Of a stretch of 64,000 nucleotides of DNA, positions 17,286 to 25,886 are shown in pieces. The position numbers and the translations under genes were made by a program. Numbering within the stretch: the first letter of the stretch is position 1; each line of letters opens with the position of its first letter. The stretch lies in contig CAYXVF010000015.1 of NCBI GenBank assembly GCA_964468125.1, positions 15,977-79,976 on the forward strand, in the 5' to 3' direction. The notes under the pieces were generated by a model. The model searched no databases. It saw nothing but the letters and a program-made list of their open reading frames with translations, and was not told the origin of the DNA. The DNA is from CAYXVF01 sp964468125. Its GTDB lineage: Bacteria > Myxococcota > XYA12-FULL-58-9 > CAYXVF01.

Positions 17286-19879
17286 GCGTCGAACCCTTCG
17301 CCGCCACCGACGGTGATATCGACCGTGGGCAAGAGCGGCGCGCGTTCGAGAATCTGCAGCGCGAGCCTCTTACTGGACGGCTCCTCTACGCCTCCCACCA
17401 CTGGCCCGACGCAAGCGGGGCAACCGTGCTCGCAGTCGCACGCAGCGATCACTTCCATTGCGCGGCGCCACAGCTCGATGCGGTCCTCGAAGAGCCGCGG
17501 CGCGAGACCCACGCCCCCGGGAGTCTGGTCGTAGAGAAAGAGGGTTGGCTCAAAATCCGGTCCCGAGCCCTCGCCCCCGTCGCGATCCCCCACGTGGCGT
17601 CCGATGTCGCGAGGATCGGTCATCAGCCCAACGGCCGCCACCGTGTGCATCGCGTTGGCAATGCCCCGCAGCGCATCCATGACCACCGGCCGTGGCGCTC
17701 CCATCGACTCGACGAGCTCCCGAGAAAACACGTACCACAGTGACGTCGTGTGCTTCTGAATCTCCGGCAGGCGAACGTCTCCGTAGCCGACGTTTTCGTG
17801 GGTGTGGAATTTGATCTTCTTGTAGCCCACCACTTTGCTGACGACACTCACTTCCCCCATTGAAATAGTCACGGGCTCGATCTCGCGTGTCTCAGCGCCA
17901 TGAACGGGCAGCTCGGCCATGTCGTCTTCGCTCGTGACACGGATACGCGTGTGCGTCATCGCGTCGGTGTAGTAGTCCGGTTTGACCTTCCGCACGTAGG
18001 CCTTGTGATTGTCGTAGTCGAGACGCTCCACCTGGTATTGGCTTCCGGCATGTTGATAGATCGCCTGCTCGTGCAACATCGTGTGCACCGAGCGCCAGTC
18101 CATTTCCGCGATCGTCCGGTCATCGGCGAGATCGATGATCACGAAGTTGTCCCAGCTCACGCTCCGCAGAGAGACGTGATTTGCCGGATAGGCGTCGGTG
18201 GCCCAGTGATAGACCGTCTTTCCAGAGGGCCCCGGGGCCGCGTGCAACACGCGGTGGCCCGCCAGGAACTGCAGGCCCTCCTCGGCCGCTTCCGCCGGAA
18301 GATCGCCGAAGGCTTCGCCGGACTCGAAAGGCAGCTCAAAAGACGCGCACTTGAGATGCTGCACGAGAATCTCGACGTTGTCCGGATCAATCCGGGCGTA
18401 TTCCGCCGGCGCTCCGATCAACGCATCCGGATGCCGGGCAAAGAACTGATCGAGCGGTGCGCTCGAGGGCACGAGCAGCGCCAAGCTCTCGCCGCCCCGC
18501 CGACCCGCCCGACCAAAACGCTGCCACAGTCCGGCGATGGAGCCCGGGTAGCCCGCACACACGACCGCATCGAGACTCCCGATGTCGATCCCGAGCTCCA
18601 GGGCGTTCGTCGCGACCACGCAGCGGATCTCACCGGCACGCAGCTGCTGCTCGATGCGGCGTCGTTGCTCCGGCAGATAGCCGCCGCGATAGGCGTGCAC
18701 CGCCATCGGATCGATCTGATCGCGACTGAGCCGATCCCGGAGATACTTGAGCATCACCTCCACGCCGTTTCGACTTTGGCCGAACACGAGGGTTGAAACA
18801 CCAGCGCGCACGAGCTCGTGGGCGAAACGCACCGTGGTCTTCAGCATGCTCTGGCGAATGCCGAGCTCCGCGTTGACCACCGGCGGGTTGTAGACGACCA
18901 AGCGCTTGCCCCCGCTCGGCGCCCCGCTCTCAGCAACGAGGGCCACCTCGCGACCAAGGAGGCGCGAGGCGTGCTCCTGCGGATTGCCGATGGTTGCGGA
19001 GGCAAAAACGAAGGTGGGATTCGCTCCGTGAAAGGCGGCAATGCGACGAAGGCGACGCAAGACGTTCGCGAGATGGGAGCCGAAGACGCCGCGATAGGTG
19101 TGCACTTCGTCGATCACCACGACCTCGAGGTTCGCAAACAGGCGAGCCCAGGTCGCGTGGTGCGGCAGAATCCCCGTGTGCAGCATGTCCGGATTGGTCA
19201 GAAGCACGCCGCTGCGCTCTCGGGCCGCGCGTCTCGCGTCTCCCGGCGTGTCGCCGTCATAGGTGATGGCCCCCTGATCGAGCGAGGCGTCGCTCATCAA
19301 CGCTCGCAAGGCGACCTCTTGATCACGCGACAACGCCTTGGTGGGAAACAGATAGAGCGCGCGTGCGTCTCGGGCCCGGGAAAAGCGCTCGAGGACCGGC
19401 AGGTTGTAGCACAGGCTCTTGCCCGATGCGGTGGGCGTGGCCACGACCGTGTCCTGCCCCGCCTGCACGCGATCGAACGTTTCGGCCTGATGGGAAAAGA
19501 GCTCCTCGATGCCTCGCCGCGCGAGCGCCTCGCGTACGCCAGGAGACAAGGTTCGGGGCAGCGGCACACAGCGCGCCTCCCGAGGTGGCACGCGATGCTC
19601 GAGGACCACATTGCGCTGCACCCGGGCGCTCGAGGCCCACTGTCGAACGACCTCGTCGAGTCCCCGGGGACCGTCCCAGGGGACCGGCTGGCGCGAAGCG
19701 AAAGGCCGAGCGGCCGAGCCCGAGGGGATGAGCTCGAACGAAGCCTCTCGCACAGCCGGCTGCCCGGCCGACGAAGGCGTCGGCACGCTCGACGAGGGTC
19801 CTCTCGCAACCTCTCCGGCGACTTTCGATTCTTCAACGAATACAGGCAACTGGAGGACTGCGGGAGGTGTTTCGGGCAT
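17282..19879 (-). CDS. mrfA: MrfA/YprA-like DEAD-family DNA helicase (DUF1998)
   Basis: ATG 19879 is chosen. The 865-residue superfamily 2 helicase has Walker A ATPTASGKSLCYNLPVL, DEVH box VVVIDEVHTYRG, FASATIGN (motif III) and AGYPGSIAGLWQRFGRAGRR (motif VI). At the C-terminus the DUF1998 zinc-type motif CDCEHGCPACVG appears, as in B. subtilis MrfA/YprA. With the coupled exonuclease gene at 15702, it is inferred to repair interstrand or bulky adducts. The neighbour relation (helicase then exonuclease, overlapping) is the same as in Bacillus. Confidence 0.93.
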   Translation of the reverse strand: MPETPPAVLQLPVFVEESKVAGEVARGPSSSVPTPSSAGQPAVREASFELIPSGSAARPFASRQPVPWDGPRGLDEVVRQWASSARVQRNVVLEHRVPPREARCVPLPRTLSPGVREALARRGIEELFSHQAETFDRVQAGQDTVVATPTASGKSLCYNLPVLERFSRARDARALYLFPTKALSRDQEVALRALMSDASLDQGAITYDGDTPGDARRAARERSGVLLTNPDMLHTGILPHHATWARLFANLEVVVIDEVHTYRGVFGSHLANVLRRLRRIAAFHGANPTFVFASATIGNPQEHASRLLGREVALVAESGAPSGGKRLVVYNPPVVNAELGIRQSMLKTTVRFAHELVRAGVSTLVFGQSRNGVEVMLKYLRDRLSRDQIDPMAVHAYRGGYLPEQRRRIEQQLRAGEIRCVVATNALELGIDIGSLDAVVCAGYPGSIAGLWQRFGRAGRRGGESLALLVPSSAPLDQFFARHPDALIGAPAEYARIDPDNVEILVQHLKCASFELPFESGEAFGDLPAEAAEEGLQFLAGHRVLHAAPGPSGKTVYHWATDAYPANHVSLRSVSWDNFVIIDLADDRTIAEMDWRSVHTMLHEQAIYQHAGSQYQVERLDYDNHKAYVRKVKPDYYTDAMTHTRIRVTSEDDMAELPVHGAETREIEPVTISMGEVSVVSKVVGYKKIKFHTHENVGYGDVRLPEIQKHTTSLWYVFSRELVESMGAPRPVVMDALRGIANAMHTVAAVGLMTDPRDIGRHVGDRDGGEGSGPDFEPTLFLYDQTPGGVGLAPRLFEDRIELWRRAMEVIAACDCEHGCPACVGPVVGGVEEPSSKRLALQILERAPLLPTVDITVGGGEGFDA

Positions 19880-19992
19880 GCAAAGCACTGTACAAACGCC
19901 CACCCCTGAACGCAAGTTTAGGCACACGCAAACCGATCGTCGCGATGCGATCCCCGTGTTGACGCCCACGTCCCCAGGCACACCCTAAGCGC

Positions 19993-20565
19993 ATGAAAAA
20001 GCACCTCTTTGGAGCAGCGCTCGCCGCCCTGCTCGTGCCCACGAGCGTAAAGGCCGCAACTTTCGAGATCGACGGCGACCACGCGTTTGCCATCTTCCGT
20101 GCCGAGCACATCGGCATTGGCTTGACCTACGGCCGCTTCGACGAGGTTTTCGGCAGCTTCGAGCTCAACGAGAAGAACCCGAGCGCGAGCTCCGTGGAGA
20201 TCGAGATCGATCCGGCGAGTGTGAATTCCGGGGTGAAGAAGCGCGACGGACACCTGAAGGGGCCCGATTTCCTCAGCACGAAGCAATTTCGCGAGTTCTC
20301 CTTCGAGAGCACCTCGGTGAAGCGCCTGAGCAAGGGGCGCTTCGAGGTCAAAGGGCAGCTGACCCTGCGGGGCGTCAAGAAGCCGTTGACGGTGATCGTT
20401 GAATCCACGGGAGAAGGGAAAGACCCTTGGGGTGGCTACCGGGCGGGCTTCAAGACCTCCTTCGACCTCAAACGCAGCGAGTTCGGCATGACCTATGGAC
20501 TCTCGAACGACCTCGTCGGTGACACGATCCACATCGACTTCGCGGTGGAGGGCATCCGCAAGTAA
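19993..20565 (+). CDS. yceI: YceI-family protein
   Basis: The 190-residue protein has a signal peptide ending near VKA and the YceI lipocalin-like beta-barrel: FEIDGDHAFAIFRAEHIGIG, GSFELNEKNPSASSVEIEID, RDGHLKGPDFLSTKQFREF and a C-terminal DTIHIDFAVEGIRK. YceI proteins bind isoprenoid-type lipids in the periplasm. It is divergent from mrfA and the intergenic gap of 113 bases probably carries both promoters. A small hairpin follows at 20572. Confidence 0.95.
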   Translation: MKKHLFGAALAALLVPTSVKAATFEIDGDHAFAIFRAEHIGIGLTYGRFDEVFGSFELNEKNPSASSVEIEIDPASVNSGVKKRDGHLKGPDFLSTKQFREFSFESTSVKRLSKGRFEVKGQLTLRGVKKPLTVIVESTGEGKDPWGGYRAGFKTSFDLKRSEFGMTYGLSNDLVGDTIHIDFAVEGIRK

Positions 20566-20571
20566 ACGCCC

Positions 20572-20591
20572 CGCGCCAAAAGCGTGGCGCG
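20572..20591. terminator. Possible hairpin terminator after yceI
   Basis: A seven-base inverted repeat (CGCGCCA at 20572-20578, TGGCGCG at 20585-20591) with a six-base loop lies just after the yceI stop. No T-run follows, so intrinsic termination would be weak. Confidence 0.35.
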
Positions 20592-20620
20592 CCCCCGGCC
20601 ACGCACCTATGTAATACGTC

Positions 20621-21346
20621 GTGTTCAGCTTTCGCGTCTTCGGCATCCCGGTGCGGGTGGAGCTCTTCTTCCTGCTGATCGCCGCCTACCTCGCCAACGG
20701 GATGGCGAGCCGTGAGCTCGAGGTCGAGCAAACACTCCTCGGCGTGGGAGTGATCTTTGCGGCAGTCCTATTTCACGAGCTCGGACACGCCTTCGCCGGC
20801 AAGCGCTATGGCCTCAACCCGGAGATCAGCCTCTACGGTGCGGGCGGACTGACTTCCTGGCGTGAGCCGATTCCATTGAGCCCGGGTCGTCGGGTCTTCA
20901 TCAGCTTCGCAGGCCCCCTCGTGGGGATCATCGTGGGATTGACGACGATCGGCGTCATGGTCGCGCTCTCCAGCACCCCCGAACGCTATTTGCCGTTTCC
21001 CTCCTGGAACGGCCTCTTCGAGCTGCTGAGCGAGCGCTACTACGCCTCTGAGCTCCTCGGCTATTTCTTCTACGCCACCCTTTGGGCCAACCTCGGATGG
21101 GCCCTCTTGAACCTCGTCCCGGTGATGCCCCTCGACGGCGGCCAAATGATGGCCGCCGGATTGACGCGTTTTTTTGGTCGCCGCGGGATCACGATTGGAC
21201 ACGGAGTGTCGATCGTTCTCCTCTTGGGCCTCGCGGTGTTCTATGTGATCCGAAGCGCAGGACGGCCGAGCCTCTTCAACCTGCTGATTCTTCTCTATCT
21301 GGGCGCGATCAACTTCAACGCCCTGCGCGAGCGGCAGGACGCTTGA
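20621..21346 (+). CDS. Site-2-type M50 intramembrane metalloprotease
   Basis: The 241-residue polytopic protein has FHELGHAFAGKRYG in a membrane helix, the HExxH zinc site, and NLVPVMPLDGGQMMAAG, the second conserved NxxPxxPLDGG motif that supplies the third ligand (Asp). Five or six hydrophobic segments are present. M50 proteases cleave membrane-bound substrates such as anti-sigma factors. The start is GTG 20621, with no strong ribosome site seen. No PDZ domain is present, so it is a minimal family member. Confidence 0.92.
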   Translation: MFSFRVFGIPVRVELFFLLIAAYLANGMASRELEVEQTLLGVGVIFAAVLFHELGHAFAGKRYGLNPEISLYGAGGLTSWREPIPLSPGRRVFISFAGPLVGIIVGLTTIGVMVALSSTPERYLPFPSWNGLFELLSERYYASELLGYFFYATLWANLGWALLNLVPVMPLDGGQMMAAGLTRFFGRRGITIGHGVSIVLLLGLAVFYVIRSAGRPSLFNLLILLYLGAINFNALRERQDA

Positions 21347-21348
21347 GC

Positions 21349-22206
21349 TCAGCTGAAGTAGAGAGTCAGACTGTAGGTCGCTAGGTCGTAGGAAAACGTG
21401 TCGAGACTCGCACCGAGCTCACGCATGTAGACGCGGGCGATCTCCGCGGATTCCGGACCCAAACGCGAAGCGTCGAAGGGCTTCAGCACATCCATCTGCG
21501 GGACGATGCCCCGGTCGGTGGTCACCATGTAGTTCGTGTGAATGACCGAATCGGCAACCGCTGGTAGGGTAATCCGTTTGCCAACGCGCTCTTTGAGGCC
21601 GACGTAGACCTTCTTTTCAACGACGCGGCCGTTGACGATGGAATAGGAGAACATGCCCGTTTCGTAGCTCGGCTCGTCCACCGCGGCCACGAGGGCCCGC
21701 ATCTCCGGATCCTGCAAATCGGCGAGGTTGTTGAGCAGTGCGTAGAGCTTGAAGGCCCCCTGCTCGACGTCCCATCCAACGCCGGCGACGTGCTCGAAAT
21801 TCGGCAGTGTGCTCGGATCGACCCCGCGCCGGCGCGTCATCTCGGCGATGTCCGGGCGCAAGGCGTCCCCGTGACGAATCGAGCCGAAGCCCGACCGGGC
21901 CGAGTTGACCTTACCGTTTTTGATCCGGTGGCTGAAAGTGAAGAGGCTGTAGGTGAGAGACCCCTCGATGTCTTGGTACCAAGTGTCCCCGGCGAGCTCG
22001 AGGCAGCGCTCAGCGAGCTTGCGCTCGCGCTCATCGAAGTACGCACGCCAGTCGAAAAAGTTCTCGCAGGTCACGTCGTAGAGTCTGCGCGCTGGAATGC
22101 CGCCCTCCGGAGGCAAGGTCGGGCTCGCCAATCCGATCCGGCCCGTGGCCAAGGTCGCAACGCCCGCCGCGGCGGACTTGATGAAGGTACGACGCATCAA
22201 GCGCAT
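21349..22206 (-). CDS. Tat-exported protein of unknown function, paralogue 1
   Basis: The N-terminus MRRTFIKSAAAGVATLA carries a twin-arginine motif (RRTFIK) followed by a hydrophobic stretch, so folded export through Tat is predicted. The 285-residue product is about 40-45% identical by eye to the gene directly upstream (22222), sharing ENFFDWRAYFDERE, YSLFTFSHRI, GSIRHGDALRP and the C-terminal tail SLTLYFS. A probable enzyme or binding fold, but no known motif is visible. The two are 15 bases apart and probably cotranscribed. Confidence 0.75.
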   Translation of the reverse strand: MRLMRRTFIKSAAAGVATLATGRIGLASPTLPPEGGIPARRLYDVTCENFFDWRAYFDERERKLAERCLELAGDTWYQDIEGSLTYSLFTFSHRIKNGKVNSARSGFGSIRHGDALRPDIAEMTRRRGVDPSTLPNFEHVAGVGWDVEQGAFKLYALLNNLADLQDPEMRALVAAVDEPSYETGMFSYSIVNGRVVEKKVYVGLKERVGKRITLPAVADSVIHTNYMVTTDRGIVPQMDVLKPFDASRLGPESAEIARVYMRELGASLDTFSYDLATYSLTLYFS

Positions 22207-22221
22207 GGAAAACTCCCGGGC

Positions 22222-23076
22222 TCAGCCGAAGTAGACGGTGAGAGATTCGACCTTGGGACCGATCGAATAGGTGTCCAGACTCGCGCCCAAGGTCGTTTCG
22301 TAGACGCTCGACAGCTGAGACGCCTCTGCACCGAGCAGGGACGCATCGAAGGGTTTTCTCACGTCGGTCTGCGGAACGATGCCCCGCATATTCGTCACCA
22401 TGTAGTTGGTGTTGATGATCGTGCTCGGGTCCGCGAGCACGTACCTCCCGAGCGGGATCTTCAAGGCAACATAGACGCGTTTCTCGACCACCTTACCGTT
22501 GCGCAGCGAGTGGGACACGAGCCCCGTGGTGTAGTGAGGCTCATCGACAGTCGCGGCAAGCGCTTTCAATTCCGCATCCTCGAGCCGCCCGAGGTCGACC
22601 ACCGAGTAGAGCTTGAAGCCATCGCTCTGGCCATCCCAAGCGACGCCTGCGACGGAATCGAAGTGCGCGAGCGACGCAGGGGACACACCGCGACGACGAA
22701 CCATCTCGGCAACCGCGGGACGAAGCGCCTCAGCGTGGCGAATGGAGCCGAAACCTGCACGCGCCGAGTTGATTCCGATCTTCGTGATACGGTGGCTAAA
22801 GGTGAAGAGACTGTACGTCAAGCTGCCCGTGACCGGCTCGCTCCAACGGGTGCCAATCAGTTCCATGCAGCGTTCGGCATAGGCGAGCTCGCTCGGCTCG
22901 AGGTAGGCGCGCCAGTCAAAGAAGCGGGAACAATTGAGCTCGAACATGTCCCGCGCCGTCGCCCCGCTGGCGTTTCCGGCCCGAGGGTTGGCGGCGGCCC
23001 AAGCGGTAGGGGAACTGGCCAAGGCCGCTACTCCGGCGGCCGCAGACTTGATGAAGGTCCGACGCATCAGGCGCAT
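22222..23076 (-). CDS. Tat-exported protein of unknown function, paralogue 2
   Basis: This 284-residue tandem paralogue of the preceding entry has the same RRTFIK twin-arginine signal and the shared blocks SRFFDWRAYLEPSE, YSLFTFSHRITK, FGSIRHAEALRPAVAEMVRR and SLTVYFG. N-terminal divergence of the mature part is limited, so the duplication is fairly old. No cofactor motif is visible. It lies upstream and is probably transcribed first, with the divergent gene at 23292 on the other strand. Confidence 0.75.
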   Translation of the reverse strand: MRLMRRTFIKSAAAGVAALASSPTAWAAANPRAGNASGATARDMFELNCSRFFDWRAYLEPSELAYAERCMELIGTRWSEPVTGSLTYSLFTFSHRITKIGINSARAGFGSIRHAEALRPAVAEMVRRRGVSPASLAHFDSVAGVAWDGQSDGFKLYSVVDLGRLEDAELKALAATVDEPHYTTGLVSHSLRNGKVVEKRVYVALKIPLGRYVLADPSTIINTNYMVTNMRGIVPQTDVRKPFDASLLGAEASQLSSVYETTLGASLDTYSIGPKVESLTVYFG

Positions 23077-23173
23077 GAGTCTCTCCCTTAGGTTCTTCGG
23101 ATGTTAGCCGGTGGCGTCAGCGCGTCAACCGAAAAGAACCGAGGTGCGCCGAGCACCTACATCCGGAACCACT

Positions 23174-23205
23174 CCCGCGCCCCCGCCCGCGCCCGCGCCC
23201 GCGCC
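23174..23205. repeat. CCCGCG-type low-complexity GC repeat
   Basis: Thirty-two bases of nearly pure CCCGCG/CCCCCG units lie in the 215-base gap between divergent genes. It may be a slippage-prone stretch near the promoters of either neighbour; no functional evidence is visible. Confidence 0.7.
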
Positions 23206-23291
23206 AAATGGACATCGAATACAGTGGCCGGCGCGCCTGAGTGGGCTATTCTTCGGGGCACTCACGTTTTGCGAATGCGAGGAGAGCCCGA

Positions 23292-24101
23292 GTGAATCGA
23301 ACGTCGCGTTTGTGCTCCGTTGCGGCAGCGCTCGCTTGCGCGCTGGGTGCTAGCAGTGCCCGCGCCGGCGCCGAGGTGGATTTTGGCGATGGCTCGATCG
23401 CCATCGACTACGGGATCGTGCGCGCGGTCTTCGACGACGGGGAAAAGACCGTCATCCTGCTAGACTCGAACAACAAGCGACTCACCGTCTACATGGAGAA
23501 GGATGAGGTCTACACCACCGGAACGCTCAGCGAGCTGTGCCGAGCGACCAAACGGCTGCTCGAGATGGCGAAGGCCCAAAACGAAGCGGCGATGGGAGCG
23601 CCAGAGGAGGGTTTCGTCGCCTACGACGGCGGCAGTCGCTCGGTAACGTTCAGAACCTACGACTCCCTCGAAGACGCCGAAGTGGTGCCAGGCGAAGGCC
23701 GCCGGCAGCTCGCAGGCTACGCTGTCGAGAACTATGACGCACTGATCGACGGCGAGCTCTACGCGTCATTCTCCATCACGCGTTCGAAGAAGATCCGGAA
23801 GTACACGGAAGCGGTGGATTGGAACGCGCTCCGCCGTTTCAACAAGTGCGGATTCGGCTACGCAACGCTTCTTAATGGCCGTTTCAGTGATACTCACCTC
23901 GAGGATGGACCGGAGTGGGTAAAGCTATTTCGCAAAGGTTTGCTCGTGCGAATGGAGCGTCCGCACGAGGGCGAGCGCGACGTCGCACGCAAGATCGAAG
24001 TCAAAGAACACCCTCGGTCCTACTTCGAGGTTCCAAGCGGCTACCAAGAGATCCCCTTCAAAGAAGCGATCAAACAGCTCGCTCAGGAGCTCACTGACTG
24101 A
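23292..24101 (+). CDS. Exported protein of unknown function
   Basis: GTG 23292 is chosen because GGAGAG sits at proper distance upstream. The 269-residue product has a signal peptide ending near ASSARAG. The mature part begins VDFGDGSIAIDYGIVRAVFD and has an alpha/beta pattern with acidic patches; no recognisable catalytic motif. It ends one base before the stop of the convergent membrane gene. I cannot name its family. Confidence 0.7.
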   Translation: MNRTSRLCSVAAALACALGASSARAGAEVDFGDGSIAIDYGIVRAVFDDGEKTVILLDSNNKRLTVYMEKDEVYTTGTLSELCRATKRLLEMAKAQNEAAMGAPEEGFVAYDGGSRSVTFRTYDSLEDAEVVPGEGRRQLAGYAVENYDALIDGELYASFSITRSKKIRKYTEAVDWNALRRFNKCGFGYATLLNGRFSDTHLEDGPEWVKLFRKGLLVRMERPHEGERDVARKIEVKEHPRSYFEVPSGYQEIPFKEAIKQLAQELTD

Positions 24102-24102
24102 A

Positions 24103-25134
24103 TCAGGTGCGCACTTCGGAGCGGCGAACGGACCAAATGAACCCGTCGTACCAGAAGTGCATCAAGGTCAAGGTCGTCCAAACGCCCGCAAACCAGGGCA
24201 ATCCCACGCCAGAGGCCCGCATGTAAGCGATCCCGCCACTCGAGCTCAAAAGGATGAACAGCGTGATGAGGGCGCCCGCTTTGAAGGACGCGAGCGAGAG
24301 ACGAGTTTGCAGATTGTTTCGCTCGGTCAGCCAAACGATGGCGATATATTGAACCGCATGGGAAATGTTCGTCAGGACCGCAATCCCCACGAGCGTATGG
24401 CAGGTCACTCCGTAGATCGCCGCAAAGAAGGTCGACGCGTAGAGGGCGACCTTCGCCCCGGAGATGCGGTAGCCGTTTCGTACGAAGCCGACGTACTTGT
24501 AGACGTAAAAAGCGGCGTAGAGGAGCGAGCCGATGATGATCGGGTAGCGGATGTAGCCAGCGACGGCAGCGGTGATCCCCACGAGATACTCAGGGTAGCC
24601 GTAGTCGAGATCCGTTTGGCGCAGCTCGAGCTCGGTCATGTAGCTCACGAGCACCACGTGCGGCATCCACTCGATGATCACGCAGAACCAACGGTCGAGG
24701 GTGCGACCCACCTGCGGGTCATTGCCCAACCTCGAATCGTAGAGCCGGCCGAAGCCGAAGGTTTGAAAGGCGCTGTGCAGCTCGTCCCAGAAGAGAGCGA
24801 AGAAGGCGGCCAGCACAAACAGCTCCGAAGAGAACGACAGCGCGAGCGCAACCAAGATCGGCACGAGGATGAATCGTACTTTGTGTTGAGTGAAGACCTT
24901 TTCGTTGAAGTGGCTCCGGGCGAAACCGATGTTGACGTGCAAGAAGGTCAGGACCAGCGCCCAAAAGGGCAGCCAGTGTCCCTGCACATTGGGGTAGAGC
25001 CACGTGCTCGTGGTCCCGCGGTTGGGCAGCAGAGTGCCAACGAGGACGCAGGCGACGAGGGGCGCTCCCACGATGAACAGGGAGTCATAGAGCGCCCCGC
25101 CCAGGTGCCATGGCTTGCTCAGGTCATCCTTCAT
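24103..25134 (-). CDS. Polytopic membrane protein with conserved-looking histidines
   Basis: ATG 25134 (GAGGA upstream) gives 343 residues and about eight hydrophobic segments. Histidines in helices form a striking pattern: FLHVNIGFARSHFNE, WDELHSAFQTFGFGRLYD, ISHAVQYIAIVWL and LMHFWYDGFIWSVRR. Such His/Asp/Trp spacing recalls membrane metal enzymes, for example diiron desaturases or the Brp/Blh carotene dioxygenases, but I cannot assign it. It starts 11 bases from the divergent start at 25146, so the two genes share a tiny promoter region. Confidence 0.68.
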   Translation of the reverse strand: MKDDLSKPWHLGGALYDSLFIVGAPLVACVLVGTLLPNRGTTSTWLYPNVQGHWLPFWALVLTFLHVNIGFARSHFNEKVFTQHKVRFILVPILVALALSFSSELFVLAAFFALFWDELHSAFQTFGFGRLYDSRLGNDPQVGRTLDRWFCVIIEWMPHVVLVSYMTELELRQTDLDYGYPEYLVGITAAVAGYIRYPIIIGSLLYAAFYVYKYVGFVRNGYRISGAKVALYASTFFAAIYGVTCHTLVGIAVLTNISHAVQYIAIVWLTERNNLQTRLSLASFKAGALITLFILLSSSGGIAYMRASGVGLPWFAGVWTTLTLMHFWYDGFIWSVRRSEVRT

Positions 25135-25145
25135 GGGTCCTCGTG

Positions 25146-25886
25146 ATGCTGCGCAGTTTAGCATCAATCGCCAACCGTCCACCGGTGCAATTCGCCGCAG
25201 CCGCCCTCCTGTCCCTCGCCTGGGTCTGGCTTCTGGGAGATCAATTCCCAACGAACAATCGCGTTGCGCGCTGTTGGTTCTACGACCCGGCACTCGAGGA
25301 GCTGTCTCCCTCGGAGGTGCTGTCCGCGGCCTGCTGGCTCCTGGCGAGCGCGATTTGTGCTCAACGGGCCTACACCGGTCGGGCGCGCACCTGGGGCTTA
25401 CTCGCGCTATTGTGCTTCGCGGCGTTCCTTGAGGAGGCCAACTACGGAGTTCCCTACATTTCCGCGCTTCTCGGCGACTACGACACAGGCTCCTCACTCC
25501 ACAATCAATGGGAAGCCGCCGACCAGCGGACCTTTTGGCTGGCGGAGAGCATTGCCAAGCTCGCGTTTTTTTTGCTGCTCTACCCCGCCGTCGCCATCGT
25601 CGCCTACCGCCGAACGGGCTCGCTGGCTCAGACCGCGCCTTACGCACTGCCCGGATTCCTGTTCCTACTGACCACTCTGCGTACGGTGAGCTGGCACCTG
25701 ATCCATCACCCGGGTCCGTGGGTCGAGGCGTTCATTCAGGAGCAGAACCTTCACCCATGCCTGTGGGTCGAGGAGGAGATGCAGGAGCTCGTTCTCGCCG
25801 CGGGGGTTGTGCTCTGGTGTGCGCTCGGTCTACCGAAGACGACGGATCAACATGGAGAGGTTCGGGCGAAAGACGCTGTTGACTGA
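25146..25886 (+). CDS. Polytopic membrane protein of unknown function
   Basis: The 246-residue product has about six hydrophobic segments, including PPVQFAAAALLSLAWVWLLG, WGLLALLCFAAFLEEANYG, LAFFLLLYPAVAIVAYR and ELVLAAGVVLWCALGL. Conserved-looking His and Trp residues occur near WHLIHHPGPWVE. It is divergent from the His-rich membrane protein with only 11 bases between starts, and its last 57 bases overlap the convergent spermidine synthase-like gene. No family is recognised. Confidence 0.65.
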   Translation: MLRSLASIANRPPVQFAAAALLSLAWVWLLGDQFPTNNRVARCWFYDPALEELSPSEVLSAACWLLASAICAQRAYTGRARTWGLLALLCFAAFLEEANYGVPYISALLGDYDTGSSLHNQWEAADQRTFWLAESIAKLAFFLLLYPAVAIVAYRRTGSLAQTAPYALPGFLFLLTTLRTVSWHLIHHPGPWVEAFIQEQNLHPCLWVEEEMQELVLAAGVVLWCALGLPKTTDQHGEVRAKDAVD

